From assembly GCA_965205545.1 (NCBI GenBank), contig OZ242170.1, positions 3,100,001-3,164,000 on the forward strand: DNA of 64,000 bases, in the 5' to 3' direction. The translations under genes were made by a program, and so were the position numbers. Shown piece after piece: positions 27,649-36,850 of the stretch (position 1 is its first letter; each line of letters starts with the position of its first letter). This stretch comes from Bin55 sp965205545. GTDB taxonomy: Bacteria > Pseudomonadota > Gammaproteobacteria > Pseudomonadales > Azotimanducaceae. The notes under the pieces were generated by a model, which saw only the letters and a program-made list of their open reading frames with translations, was not told the origin of the DNA and ran no database searches.

Positions 27649-28420
27649 CAAACGCGTGATTGCTTGTCTCGATGTGCGGGATGGCAAACTTGCCAAGAGC
27701 GTGAAGTTCGTGAATACAAAGGACATTGGCGACCCCGTCGCAAAGGCCCGGGAATACTACGACGATGGGTTGGATGAGCTTGTGTTCTACGACATCACGG
27801 CATCGAGCGAGAATCGAAAGATCATGCTTGGAGTCGTGGAAGCGGTGGCGGATCAAGTATTCATACCACTATCAGTTGGTGGCGGGATACGATCAATAGA
27901 TGATGCGACCGATCTTCGCCTGGCTGGTGCAGAGAAGATAAATGTCAATTCGGCCGCGGTGCGACGGCCGGCACTGATCGCCGAATGCGCGAACGCCATT
28001 GGTTCGCAAAACGTCGTGCTCTCCATGGATATCCTGAAGAGTCCGAATGATCCTACAACTCCAAGCGGCTACCGGATCATAATTGATGGAGGGCGAACGG
28101 ATGCGGGGCTCGATGCAGTGGAATGGGCTCTGATGGGTGAGCAACTTGGTGCGGGTGAGCTAGTTGTAAATTCCATAGATGCAGATGGGACGCTGGATGG
28201 CTACGAATTAGGGTTGACACGGATGCTTAGCGACGCAGTAAGAATTCCCATTGTTGCTTCCGGCGGCGCGGGTAATCCCAATCACTTGGTTGAAGTTCTC
28301 ACAGAGGGACGAGCTGATGCTGCTCTTGTTGCTTCCCTTGTGCACTACGGAACTTACAAAGTCAGCGAGCTCAAACACTTCTTAGCGTCAAACAATGTAA
28401 AAGTACGGATGTCTTGGTGA
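27641..28420 (+). CDS. hisF: Imidazole glycerol phosphate synthase, cyclase subunit
   Basis: This 259-aa TIM-barrel cyclase forms imidazole glycerol phosphate and AICAR using ammonia channelled from HisH. The N-terminal catalytic Asp is in VIACLDVRDGK, the barrel motif FYDITAS follows, phosphate loops are VGGGIRS and SGGAGNPN, and the second catalytic Asp is in NSIDADGT. The pattern KSVKFVNTKDIGDP differs from the common enterobacterial form and resembles an alternative HisF lineage. It still keeps both catalytic Asp residues, so it should be active. It overlaps hisH at its start and the next gene through TGATG at its end. Confidence 0.92.
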   Translation: MLSKRVIACLDVRDGKLAKSVKFVNTKDIGDPVAKAREYYDDGLDELVFYDITASSENRKIMLGVVEAVADQVFIPLSVGGGIRSIDDATDLRLAGAEKINVNSAAVRRPALIAECANAIGSQNVVLSMDILKSPNDPTTPSGYRIIIDGGRTDAGLDAVEWALMGEQLGAGELVVNSIDADGTLDGYELGLTRMLSDAVRIPIVASGGAGNPNHLVEVLTEGRADAALVASLVHYGTYKVSELKHFLASNNVKVRMSW

Positions 28421-29394
28421 TGAAAGCGATTGTCCAGCAAAATGACCATCTGGCTTGGACAGACGTGCCGGATGTCTATCCAAAACGTGGCGAGGTTCGG
28501 ATTGCGATAAAAGCAACAGCCGTAAATCGCGCTGACCTCTCTCAACGGGCGGGGAACTATGCGCCCCCTCCTGGGGCGAGCCAAATCCTGGGATTGGAAT
28601 GTTCGGGAGAAATTGACGCTGTAGGTGAGGGAGTAGCCAACTTTTTGGTCGGCGAAAAGGTCTGTGCACTGTTGTCGGGAGGTGGCTATGCCGAGAAAGT
28701 AACCGTTCCCGCGGGACAGGTCTTGCACGTCCCAAATGACCTTGACTATGAGGCAGCAGCAGCTTTGCCGGAAGTGCTAGCAACCGCCTACTTGAACCTC
28801 TATATGGAAGCAAACTTGCAGCCGGGTGAAACAGCTCTCATTCATGCGGGAGGCAGCGGCGTGGGGACCGCCGCAGTTCAACTTTGCAAGCTGTTTATGA
28901 ATCCATGCTTTGTTACTGCAGGTTCCGTCGAGAAAATTGACCGCTGCAAACTTTTAGGGGCGGACAAAGGGTGTGTCCGCCACGATACAGACTTTGTGGA
29001 AAGGGTTGCAGAATGGACTCAGGGGAAGGGGGTTGACGTAATACTAGACCCAGTGGGGGGAGCCTATTTCGATGCGAATCTGAACTCACTAGCCCTAGAC
29101 GGCAGATTAGTTGTCATTGGATTGATGGGTGGTGCCGGGGCGGACCTGCCTTTAGGTCGCTTGATGGTGAAGCGTCAACGGGTGATAGGGTCAACCCTTC
29201 GTGCTCGCTCCATCGAGGCTAAGGCTCGAGTCATGGACGAATTGAGGTATCGAGTGTGGCCATTTGTTGAATCGGGGGACTTTCGACCGATAGTGGATCG
29301 CACGCTGTCGATTAAACAGGCCAACGAGGCCCATGAATTGATTGCCTCAAATAGCACCTTCGGCAAGGTAGTGCTGCAGATCGACTCCAGTTAG
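28420..29394 (+). CDS. Zinc-free quinone oxidoreductase (PIG3/QOR type, MDR superfamily)
   Basis: A 324-aa medium-chain dehydrogenase/reductase without the structural zinc cysteines. The GroES-like half contains ATAVNRADLSQRAGNYAPPP and GLECSGEI; the Rossmann half has IHAGGSGVGTAAVQL and GVDVILDPVGG. This matches PIG3-type NADPH:quinone oxidoreductases, which reduce quinones with one electron or act on alpha,beta-unsaturated carbonyls. The physiological substrate is unknown. I chose ATG 28420, which overlaps the hisF stop in TGATG, so it is probably cotranscribed. A functional link to histidine synthesis is not implied. It converges on valS with almost no gap. Confidence 0.88.
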   Translation: MKAIVQQNDHLAWTDVPDVYPKRGEVRIAIKATAVNRADLSQRAGNYAPPPGASQILGLECSGEIDAVGEGVANFLVGEKVCALLSGGGYAEKVTVPAGQVLHVPNDLDYEAAAALPEVLATAYLNLYMEANLQPGETALIHAGGSGVGTAAVQLCKLFMNPCFVTAGSVEKIDRCKLLGADKGCVRHDTDFVERVAEWTQGKGVDVILDPVGGAYFDANLNSLALDGRLVVIGLMGGAGADLPLGRLMVKRQRVIGSTLRARSIEAKARVMDELRYRVWPFVESGDFRPIVDRTLSIKQANEAHELIASNSTFGKVVLQIDSS

Positions 29395-29395
29395 C

Positions 29396-32185
29396 CTAGC
29401 TAGGAAGAAGAGATGCCTGATGCGCTAGCGTCTCTCTTTGTGACTCAAGCAGCTTTGCCTTGTCCCGTTGTTGCTGCACGACGTTTTGTGGCGCGCGTTC
29501 AACGAAGTTGCTGTTGTTGAGTTTGTTTGCTGCGACGGCAATCTCTTTGTCAATTCTTGCGAGTTCCTTGCTGATTCTCTGGCGTTCCGAATTGATTTCA
29601 TCCTGATCAATGAAGGGAACGGTTATGCGCAAGTCGTTGATCAGCTGAACCGATCCAGCGGGAGTCGCTCCACCATTTTCAATCCACTCGATACTGGAAA
29701 TCTTGGCCAATTTGGATACCAATACTTCAGTTTCCTGCTGCAATTGACGGTCTCTTGCTGCGCCGTCGCTCAAGAGCACTTGGACTTCCGTACGAGGAGG
29801 AATCTGGCGTTCGCCGCGAATGTTCCGAACTGCTAGAACCACCCGCTTGAGCCAATCGATGGCTTCATCGGCTTGCGTGTCGCTCGACAATTCACCTTCT
29901 TGAGGGTAGCGCTCAAGCATTAGAGAAGGTCTGGTTCTTCCGGCGAGGGGTGCAACGTGGGACCACAGATTTTCGGTTATGAAAGGCATTACTGGGTGAG
30001 TTGCACGCAGGAGAAGCTCCAATACGACGATCAGGGTGCGCTTTGCTCCTTGGGCCTCCAGAACAGAGGAATCTTCGTCGTAGAGAATTGACTTGGTCAG
30101 CTCAACGTACCAATCGCAGTATTCATGCCAAACGAAGTCGTAAATGTGATTCGCACACAAATCAAAACGATAGTCCTCAAATGCCTTTCTGCACTGTTTG
30201 ACAAGCTGGTTGGCTGCGGATTGGATCCACCGGTCAGGCATTGAGAGCTCGTGTGGCGCATCTAGGTCGAAATCTCCGCAATTCGCAAGGACGAACTTTG
30301 TCGCATTCCATAGTTTGTTGCAGAAATAGTGATAGCCTTCTACGCGTTTAACGTCAAAGTTGTAATTGCTTGACGGAGACGCAATGGCGCAAAAGGTGAA
30401 GCGCAAGGCATCAGCTCCGTATGGCTGAATACCGTTGGGATAGTCGCGTCTCGTATTCTGTTCAATGCGTTCCGCCATACGTGGCTGAGTAAGATTGCTG
30501 GTGCGCTTCTCAACTAGGCTGGCAAGGTCGATGCCATCGACGAGATCCAATGGATCCAGTCCGTTGCCCGCAGTTTTTGACATCTTGTTGCCGTCAGCAT
30601 CCCGGACGAGACCTGTGATATACACCTTCCGAAACGGTATTTCGTCGGTGAACCGCAAGGTCATCATGATCATGCGAGCCACCCAAAAGAAGATGATGTC
30701 GTGTCCCGTAACCAATACATCTGTGGGATGGTAGGTACGCAGGTCATGCGTGTTGTCTGGCCAGCCAAGCGTTGCAAAGGTCCAAAGGGAGCTCGAAAAC
30801 CACGTCTCCAAGACATCGGGATCCTGTTCCAGCTCAATCGTAGTGTCTAGATTTGCATTCCGGCGTGCTTCCTCTTCCGTGCGTCCAACATAGATGTTGC
30901 CCTCCGAGTCGTACCATGCGGGGATTCGGTGTCCCCACCATAGTTGTCGGCTGATGCACCAATCTCGAATGTTCCGCATCCAGGAGAAATAGACTTTCTC
31001 CCATCGTTTGGGTACAAATTCGATGCGTCCTTGCTCAACAGCTTGAATGGCCCTCTCTGCAAGAGGCTGGATAGCAACAAACCACTGAGTTGTCAGCAAA
31101 GGCTCGACGATTGCATTGGATCTCTCGCCACGGGGTATCTTCACCGAATAGGGCTCAACAGACTCCAGTAAACCTTGCGCCTCAAGTAAGGTGACAACGC
31201 GTTCTCTAGCAACAAACCTATCAAGCCCTCGAAACTCTTCAGGAACGTTTTCATTGAGCTGGGCTGTGTTTGTGAATATGTTGATGGACTCGAGGTTGTG
31301 CCGTGCTCCTATTTCGTTGTCGTCAAAATCATGAGCGGGTGTAATTTTCAAGCACCCCGTTCCAAATTCTTGATCGACATGTGGGTCCGCGATGATGGGA
31401 ATTTGTCTGCCAGTCAGCGGCAAGTCCACACGCTTGCCAATCAGCGTACGGTAGCGTTCGTCTTCCGGGTGTACTGCAACGGCCGTATCGCCCAGCATCG
31501 TTTCGGGTCTGGTGGTAGCAACAACCACATAGTCCTTCTCACTAGAAGATTGGGTTTCGTCTGCAAGCGGGTAGCGGATGTGCCACAGGTGGCCGTCTTC
31601 CGTCTCACTTAGAACCTCTAGGTCTGACAGTGCCGTCTCAAGCTCTGGATCCCAATTGACCAGCCGTGTGCCCTTGTAGATGAGACCTTGTTCATACAGT
31701 TGCACGAAGGCTTCAATTACCGCTCGAGAAAACCCCTCGTCCAACGTGAATCGTTCACGTGACCAGTCGACCGAAGCTCCCATTCTTCGCATCTGGTTTG
31801 TTATGGTTCCGCCCGACTCCTGCTTCCACTCCCAAACTCTGTCAACGAATCGTTGGCGACCTAGTTCTGCAGGCGACTGACCTTCCGCAAGAATTTGCTC
31901 CGCAACGACCATTTGAGTCGAAATACCCGCGTGGTCAGTGCCGGTCTGCCAGAGTGTGTCGAAGTCAGCCATGCGACGGTAGCGAATGATCGCATCCATC
32001 AAGGTCTGTTGAAACGCATGGCCGACATGGAGTGTGCCAGTCACGTTTGGCGGCGGTATCGCGATCGAGAATGGGGTACCCTCGCCACTAGGCTTGAAGT
32101 AACCGCGTTGTTCCCACTCAGCATACAAGTCAGACTCAATGCTCTTGGGATCGAAGTTCCCCGTAAGTTTTGTTGCGTTGGACAT
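29396..32185 (-). CDS. valS: Valyl-tRNA synthetase
   Basis: This 929-aa class I synthetase charges tRNA-Val, close to the ~950 aa of E. coli. The HIGH-type motif is PPPNVTGTLHVGHAF near residue 45; the KMSKS-type motif is NKMSKTAGN near 535. The CP1 editing region (TTRPETMLGDTAVAVHP) and the C-terminal coiled-coil arm are intact. The frame stays open to 32347, but those 54 extra residues overlap holC and look non-coding, so ATG 32185 is preferred. It lies just downstream of holC, the usual gammaproteobacterial pairing. The pepA gene that normally precedes holC is absent here. Confidence 0.96.
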   Translation of the reverse strand: MSNATKLTGNFDPKSIESDLYAEWEQRGYFKPSGEGTPFSIAIPPPNVTGTLHVGHAFQQTLMDAIIRYRRMADFDTLWQTGTDHAGISTQMVVAEQILAEGQSPAELGRQRFVDRVWEWKQESGGTITNQMRRMGASVDWSRERFTLDEGFSRAVIEAFVQLYEQGLIYKGTRLVNWDPELETALSDLEVLSETEDGHLWHIRYPLADETQSSSEKDYVVVATTRPETMLGDTAVAVHPEDERYRTLIGKRVDLPLTGRQIPIIADPHVDQEFGTGCLKITPAHDFDDNEIGARHNLESINIFTNTAQLNENVPEEFRGLDRFVARERVVTLLEAQGLLESVEPYSVKIPRGERSNAIVEPLLTTQWFVAIQPLAERAIQAVEQGRIEFVPKRWEKVYFSWMRNIRDWCISRQLWWGHRIPAWYDSEGNIYVGRTEEEARRNANLDTTIELEQDPDVLETWFSSSLWTFATLGWPDNTHDLRTYHPTDVLVTGHDIIFFWVARMIMMTLRFTDEIPFRKVYITGLVRDADGNKMSKTAGNGLDPLDLVDGIDLASLVEKRTSNLTQPRMAERIEQNTRRDYPNGIQPYGADALRFTFCAIASPSSNYNFDVKRVEGYHYFCNKLWNATKFVLANCGDFDLDAPHELSMPDRWIQSAANQLVKQCRKAFEDYRFDLCANHIYDFVWHEYCDWYVELTKSILYDEDSSVLEAQGAKRTLIVVLELLLRATHPVMPFITENLWSHVAPLAGRTRPSLMLERYPQEGELSSDTQADEAIDWLKRVVLAVRNIRGERQIPPRTEVQVLLSDGAARDRQLQQETEVLVSKLAKISSIEWIENGGATPAGSVQLINDLRITVPFIDQDEINSERQRISKELARIDKEIAVAANKLNNSNFVERAPQNVVQQQRDKAKLLESQRETLAHQASLLPS

Positions 32186-32228
32186 GTTCAGTCGAGGAAA
32201 ATTTCCAGTGAACTTGCAGGCGTCTCGG

Positions 32229-32702
32229 TCATTCCCATTGGTCAAGTTCCTGGTGTCGAAGATCAAACTGGCGAGAACGATACTCTTTGTATTGATTGCG
32301 CGCGCGAGGCCGTTCATTGGCCAACACCAGCTCGCAGACTTCGTCAAACATATCGACCATCTCAGGAATCTTCTGAGTAGCGTTGATCAGCGCGCCGCCC
32401 TTTCCTGAAAAGGTCGTTTCGTGGCTTACGGTAACCAAACAATTATTGGATCTTGTATTCGCAATGATGTGAGGTACAAATCGATTGGGGGGATACTCCC
32501 ACAGAAGTTCGTCCAATTGCTCAGCGTACTCTGGTTGCGCAGTGTGTATGTGCGTCGGAATCAGCCGTAGGCAATACTGACTTGCCAATTGACATGACAG
32601 TCTTTGACGGGCATGTTCGTGCTCTTCGGGAATAAGGTAGAAAGTTACGTTGGACACGGTGTCGATATGGTTAACATTGGATGGAGACTTCTCAACAATC
32701 AA
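32229..32702 (-). CDS. holC: DNA polymerase III chi subunit
   Basis: A 157-aa chi subunit, which links the clamp-loader complex to single-strand DNA-binding protein. Family signals are FYLIPEEHEHARQRLSCQLA near residue 21, DELLWEYPPNRFVPH around 65-80, and a C-terminal Arg-rich helix. The first ~17 residues before VSNVTFYLI are not needed for the fold, so a GTG there is an alternative start to the TTG at 32702. It is upstream of valS by ~44 bases and divergent from lptF, whose start is ~70 bases away. Confidence 0.85.
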   Translation of the reverse strand: MIVEKSPSNVNHIDTVSNVTFYLIPEEHEHARQRLSCQLASQYCLRLIPTHIHTAQPEYAEQLDELLWEYPPNRFVPHIIANTRSNNCLVTVSHETTFSGKGGALINATQKIPEMVDMFDEVCELVLANERPRARNQYKEYRSRQFDLRHQELDQWE

Positions 32703-32774
32703 GCTGATTGACTGTCTTGACTAACAAATGATTCATACAACGGCATTGGGCAAGCATTGTAAGAGACCTACCTA

Positions 32775-33836
32775 GTGAACACCGCCTACAGGCATGTAAC
32801 GCGCGAACTGCTTCTAGTGCTTGGAGTCGTATTCGCCATATTGATTTTCGTAGGCGTTGGATTCCGGCTAGCTGGCTATTTGCAGGAAGCGGCAAGTGGC
32901 CGGTTCGATGCTGATGTTCTGTGGACGCTGATTGGACTTAGACTTCCGGAATTCGTTCAAATCGTTCTACCTTTTGCCCTGTTTCTTGCAATAGTTGTTA
33001 CCTATGGACGCATTCATGCGGACCAAGAGTTTGTAGTCCTATTGGCGGGCGGAGCTGGCCCGTTGCATATGGTGTCCTGGACCTTTTCGGTTGCAGTGCC
33101 GTGTGCGTTGCTTGTTGGGATGCTGAGCTTAGGAGTGACGCCAAGATCCACATCATCAGTCGTCGAATTGGTCGCGGATCAGGCAATTTCTTCGGAAATT
33201 GCGGCCATTGTGCCTGGCCAGTTTCGTATGTTCTCAGGGGGGCGTCGGACGATTTATGCAGAGGGAATCGACCGAGACACGCGCACGTTAAGCGGGTTGT
33301 TCTATGCTGAGAATAGAGACGAACAAACCATTACCGTAACAGCCGAGGAGGCGCAGATCCGTGTGGGTTCCGAACCAGGCGAGAGATTGCTGATACTGCT
33401 TCGGGGGACACGTTACGAAGGAGTACCAGGTACCAACGAATATCGAGTGGTCGGCTTTGAGGAACTTGCCTTACGTCTTGAGCTTGAGGAGGCATTGCCC
33501 ATCGATTTGGCGTTGGAGTCCAAACCTACAAGCGACCTGGACATAAGCAAGCTCGAAGATGCTCAGGAATTCCAATGGAGACTGGCTTTGCCAATTATGA
33601 CGCTTGTTAGCGGATTGTTTGCCTACGGAATTTCGAGAACTAGGCCGCGCTCTGGAAGATTTGGCCAAATCGTTCCAGGCATATTGACTTTCGTTGCCTA
33701 CTACGTGCTTCTCGTGTTGGCACGTCAAGGCATGGCGCAAGGCGGTCTCTTGATGGCTTTAGGGCTTTGGCCCGTCCACGCATTGGTTGGATCTCTCGCG
33801 TTCGCTTGGACTCTCAAGCAGAGCAGACCCGCATGA
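32775..33836 (+). CDS. lptF: LPS export system permease LptF
   Basis: This 353-aa inner-membrane permease forms, with LptG and the LptB ATPase, the transporter that extracts lipopolysaccharide for export to the outer membrane. Hydrophobic segments flank a periplasmic beta-jellyroll: three N-terminal helices (LVLGVVFAILIFVGVGFRLA, PFALFLAIVVTYGRI and a third), a soluble region of ~150 residues (~110-265), and three C-terminal helices. The GRIHADQEFVVLLAGGA coupling segment matches the family. The stop overlaps the lptG start as ATGA, so the pair is translationally coupled. Start codon is GTG. Confidence 0.93.
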   Translation: MNTAYRHVTRELLLVLGVVFAILIFVGVGFRLAGYLQEAASGRFDADVLWTLIGLRLPEFVQIVLPFALFLAIVVTYGRIHADQEFVVLLAGGAGPLHMVSWTFSVAVPCALLVGMLSLGVTPRSTSSVVELVADQAISSEIAAIVPGQFRMFSGGRRTIYAEGIDRDTRTLSGLFYAENRDEQTITVTAEEAQIRVGSEPGERLLILLRGTRYEGVPGTNEYRVVGFEELALRLELEEALPIDLALESKPTSDLDISKLEDAQEFQWRLALPIMTLVSGLFAYGISRTRPRSGRFGQIVPGILTFVAYYVLLVLARQGMAQGGLLMALGLWPVHALVGSLAFAWTLKQSRPA

Positions 33837-34897
33837 TCCTCCGCCAATTCGACTTCTACATCATTCGCGGGCTGCTCCTCAGCATGACAGTTGTCTTGCT
33901 CTGCATAGTCGTGTTGATGTGTCTTTTCGGATTCGTCGACGAAGCAAGAGGAAGCAGCGAGACTCGTTCGTTTGCAACGATTGCATTGGTGGTTGTCCTT
34001 CGCATTCCCTTGCAAATGGGAGAAATGGTTCCCTACATTACGTTTCTCGGGGCGGTAATTGGGTTCGGTGTTCTGAGCGCGAGCTCAGAAGTTACCGTTT
34101 TGCGGGTTGCGGGTGTTTCACAGTGGAGATTGGCGGTTTCCGCGTCGCTTGCCGCCTTGGCGTTTCTGGGAGTAATGTCAGTGGTTACGGAGCTGTGGGG
34201 ACCGACGTCAACAGAACAGGCCAACCGTCTCGAGGATCCTGAAGCAAGTTCGAAACCAAGTCGCGGCTATTGGTACAGAGAAGGCACGGTGTTCACATGG
34301 CTGCGCGATATCGACGAAACTGGACACTTGGCTGAAGTAAAGCAGTTTGAATTTGATGAGATTGGAAATCTCATCCGAGCAACCGCTGCTAAAAAAGGAA
34401 TTCCCACTGCGAAGTCGGGCAGCTGGGCGCTTGGAAACGTTTCTGAAACGCTCATTGACCCAGATGGAAAGTACACTCGTACGTCCAATCAACGCGATTG
34501 GAAACTACATAGTGATTTCTCCTCTTTCGCAACGCGCGTCAAGAGGGAACCGGAAGATTTGTCTCTTGTAGACATGCACAATCACATTCAATACTTGAAG
34601 GGCGAGGGATTGGAGACCGGTCAGTTCGAGATCACATTCTGGTCTCGCCTTACAACTCCCTTCATGGTGATCGGATTGGTTTTGATTGCCATTGGGTTCG
34701 TGTTGGGACCTTTACGCGAAACCGGCATGGGTACCCGAATCACTGCTGGCATAGGCGCAGGGGTATTTTTCGGTTACCTGCAACAGACACTAGGGCCAAT
34801 GGCGTTGCTTTACGACGCACCGCCATTGCTTGCTGTCTGTCTACCGCTGATTGTCATGTGGGGAGTCGGACTGTTCCTACTGCGTCGACTCACTTGA
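33833..34897 (+). CDS. lptG: LPS export system permease LptG
   Basis: A 354-aa partner of LptF with the same fold: three membrane helices, a periplasmic jellyroll (~100-265), three more helices. Readable family segments are YIIRGLLLSMTVVLLCIV near the N-terminus, SSEVTVLRVAGVSQWRL (the LptB coupling helix) and FWSRLTTPFMVIGLVLIAIG. ATG 33833 overlaps the lptF stop by four bases. The last 21 bases overlap the convergent RDD-family gene. The role in lipopolysaccharide export indicates a diderm, LPS-bearing organism. Confidence 0.93.
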   Translation: MILRQFDFYIIRGLLLSMTVVLLCIVVLMCLFGFVDEARGSSETRSFATIALVVVLRIPLQMGEMVPYITFLGAVIGFGVLSASSEVTVLRVAGVSQWRLAVSASLAALAFLGVMSVVTELWGPTSTEQANRLEDPEASSKPSRGYWYREGTVFTWLRDIDETGHLAEVKQFEFDEIGNLIRATAAKKGIPTAKSGSWALGNVSETLIDPDGKYTRTSNQRDWKLHSDFSSFATRVKREPEDLSLVDMHNHIQYLKGEGLETGQFEITFWSRLTTPFMVIGLVLIAIGFVLGPLRETGMGTRITAGIGAGVFFGYLQQTLGPMALLYDAPPLLAVCLPLIVMWGVGLFLLRRLT

Positions 34898-35386
34898 CGC
34901 GCGTTCTCGCGTGTAGCGGACGATGTAGCTGTTGGAGACGATGTCCGACCAGGATCGACGATCGCGGTCAATCCAGATCCAGTAATAGCCCAACCCCAGA
35001 GTCAGGAAGGAAGCGATTGCACCCAGAAAGCGGTAGAACGCTTTGCGCAGAGTGAAGGGTTCGGGCGAGACAAGCCGCAATCGCCAGGCCAACATGCCGA
35101 TCGTTTGCCCTTTGTGCATCCAGAAATAGACGAAAAAGGCGAACAGTTCCAGGAACAGCAGGCTTTGCACCCACGCACCAATCACGGCGTCGCCTGTTAC
35201 TGTAACTAGCAGCACGATGGTGAATACCCACATGGCGAGAACGATGAACGCGTCGTAGATCATCGCTGCGAGACGAAATCGGAATTTGGCGCGCTCGCCG
35301 TCGATCAATGATTGGGAATCGACGGCTTTCAAACGAATCTGGACTGCCAAACGATCATGTTCGTACCCCGTGTGGGAACGTCGCAT
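34877..35386 (-). CDS. RDD-family small membrane protein
   Basis: A 169-aa protein with the RDD domain. An Arg-x4-Asp pattern lies in the first helix (FRLAAMIYDAFIVLAMW), a second helix is LLFLELFAFFVYFWMHKGQ, and then comes GMLAWRLRLVS before the third (ASFLTLGLGYYWIWIDRDRR). RDD proteins are inner-membrane proteins, often suspected transporters or ion exchangers, with no firm general function. An RDD gene next to lptG is common in gammaproteobacteria. It overlaps lptG by 21 bases tail to tail. Confidence 0.8.
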   Translation of the reverse strand: MRRSHTGYEHDRLAVQIRLKAVDSQSLIDGERAKFRFRLAAMIYDAFIVLAMWVFTIVLLVTVTGDAVIGAWVQSLLFLELFAFFVYFWMHKGQTIGMLAWRLRLVSPEPFTLRKAFYRFLGAIASFLTLGLGYYWIWIDRDRRSWSDIVSNSYIVRYTRERASSESTQ

Positions 35387-35695
35387 CGGGTGAATTTGGA
35401 TGGAATGTAAGTCTTCCAGCTGCTAAACGTGGTGTCGCACCATCTTCCAGCATTGAGGAAGGAATACATTTACTCAATGCATTGTAAGAACCATTGAATT
35501 GGATCGCGCGTGTAGCTCGTGTCGCCCACCCTGTGCCCAAAAAGGGACGATTGGGTCTTCAGGTCGAACGCGTGTGCTTCCCTCAACGCCCATGCCGCTG
35601 GAGAGACCTCTTGAATGGAGTCAAGAATACGTTTTACTATGGGAGGATCGGCAACCCGCCAAAAGTCGCCAGGGCGTAAGCATCCGGCAATTTGA
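35387..35695. other. Intergenic gap with no clear gene
   Basis: This 309-base stretch separates the RDD gene from a small membrane protein gene. A minus-strand frame stays open from 35470 back through the gap and into the neighbouring gene. Its protein-like end (IVKRILDSIQEVSPAAWA, GDTSYTRDPIQWFLQ) might be the tail of a lost gene, but it has no start within the gap and I recognise no family. I found no tRNA or repeat. Confidence 0.35.
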
Positions 35696-36109
35696 ATGAA
35701 ACGAGCAAAAATCACGCTTCTGCTTAGTGGCTCGGCGTTTACTGTACTTTTGGGTGTATTTACTGTGGCAGTGGGTGCGATGGCGTTTAGATTTGGCGAC
35801 AGTCTGGGACAAATTGGCTTTTGGATGGGTTGTCTTGAGCTTTTCGTAGCGTTGACAACCATCGCTTTAGTTGCGCTGAGTGGCAAGATACGAAGCAAGA
35901 TTCAAGGATTGTTGTTGGTTGGCTGTTCGCTACTGGGAATCTGCATATTGAGTCGAATAGCTTATGTAAAGTATGTGCATGTCCACTCATACGATTGGGC
36001 TCTTGATGGATTGCTGGAGATTACAGGGTTCTTGTTTGCCGCGCTTCTGATCCTGTTGCTAGTTGCAGGAATCGGAACTATATGGGTGCCTAAGAAAAAT
36101 ACCTCTTAA
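35696..36109 (+). CDS. Small four-helix membrane protein, unknown
   Basis: A 137-aa protein with four hydrophobic segments: LLSGSAFTVLLGVFTVAVGA at ~9-28, LELFVALTTIALVAL, GLLLVGCSLLGICILSRIAY and FLFAALLILLLVAGIGTIWV. The topology suggests an inner-membrane protein with both ends inside (Lys/Arg at the N-terminus, KK near the C-terminus). I recognise no family. Coding is supported by the clean alternation of helices and loops and a good ATG start. The next gene, on the opposite strand, is also a small four-helix protein, but the two are not obviously related in sequence. Confidence 0.6.
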   Translation: MKRAKITLLLSGSAFTVLLGVFTVAVGAMAFRFGDSLGQIGFWMGCLELFVALTTIALVALSGKIRSKIQGLLLVGCSLLGICILSRIAYVKYVHVHSYDWALDGLLEITGFLFAALLILLLVAGIGTIWVPKKNTS

Positions 36110-36189
36110 CCCCATTTAAGTCCATGCTAAGGTCAGTTTCTCGACATGTTCGCAATTGGGTGGCAATCAGCAAGGACTTATCCTCGTTG

Positions 36190-36669
36190 TTAAGAATCGT
36201 TCTCTGCTTTGCCTTCGCCATAGGAACCCAATCTGATCAAGACTCCTCCGACTAGAACTATCGCAAGGAATACAGAAATAAACAAGCTCGTAAGGTATAT
36301 TGCTCCTGCGAATTCTGAGTAGTTTCCATCAGTAGGCATTGTCAACACTAAGACCGCCATGACAACGAAACCCAGAGTAGCTGTTGTAAAGGAAGAAGCA
36401 ATAAGAAGTGTGCCACAGTTTTTTGCACTCTTCTCTGCCTTTGCTGCCAGGATTACGAGAAACGCCAGCGAGAAGACAATTGCGCTCGAACCAATGCCAA
36501 GCACAAGTCCCACAAGCTCTTTTCCTGCTTTCATTTCACCTATATTCGCTAGGATGACGAGTGCACCACAGACTATGGCTATTACTGCGCCGGTGATTAC
36601 AAGATTGATCCCTGATTGCTTCAAAATTTCTTGATAAACACTCCCATAACGGTGAGTAGAGAATAGCAA
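36190..36669 (-). CDS. Small four-helix membrane protein, unknown
   Basis: A ~159-aa protein with four predicted membrane helices: INLVITGAVIAIVCGALVIL, LVLGIGSSAIVFSLAFLVIL, TTATLGFVVMAVLVLTM and AIYLTSLFISVFLAIVLVGG. A short acidic tail (GKAENDS) follows. The first in-frame start is TTG 36669; another TTG about 15 codons in (LKQSG) is equally possible, so the N-terminus is uncertain. No family is recognised. It converges on the small membrane gene at 35696. Confidence 0.55.
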   Translation of the reverse strand: MLFSTHRYGSVYQEILKQSGINLVITGAVIAIVCGALVILANIGEMKAGKELVGLVLGIGSSAIVFSLAFLVILAAKAEKSAKNCGTLLIASSFTTATLGFVVMAVLVLTMPTDGNYSEFAGAIYLTSLFISVFLAIVLVGGVLIRLGSYGEGKAENDS

Positions 36670-36850
36670 CTAGGCCGCTAATCCTGCCATATTGCCAATT
36701 GAGCTAGTTTAGTCGTTACCTTCCTGTTTCCACAGACGTAGAGGTCGTCGCCATTCGATTTTGAAGGTGTCCGACGCAGCAGCAACTACTATCATACGCC
36801 CTTTCCAACTCTCGAACTAGACTGTTTGGATTCCGGTAGGGAGCGTTGCG

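Noticed and set aside
31680..32380. Plus-strand open frames opposite the start of valS and the end of holC
   Set aside because: They are antisense shadows of conserved valS and holC sequence.
35470..35898. Minus-strand open frame of 142 codons with a protein-like end
   Set aside because: Most of it is antisense to a small membrane protein gene with better coding signals, it lacks a convincing start, and the end matches no family I know. A gene remnant remains possible.
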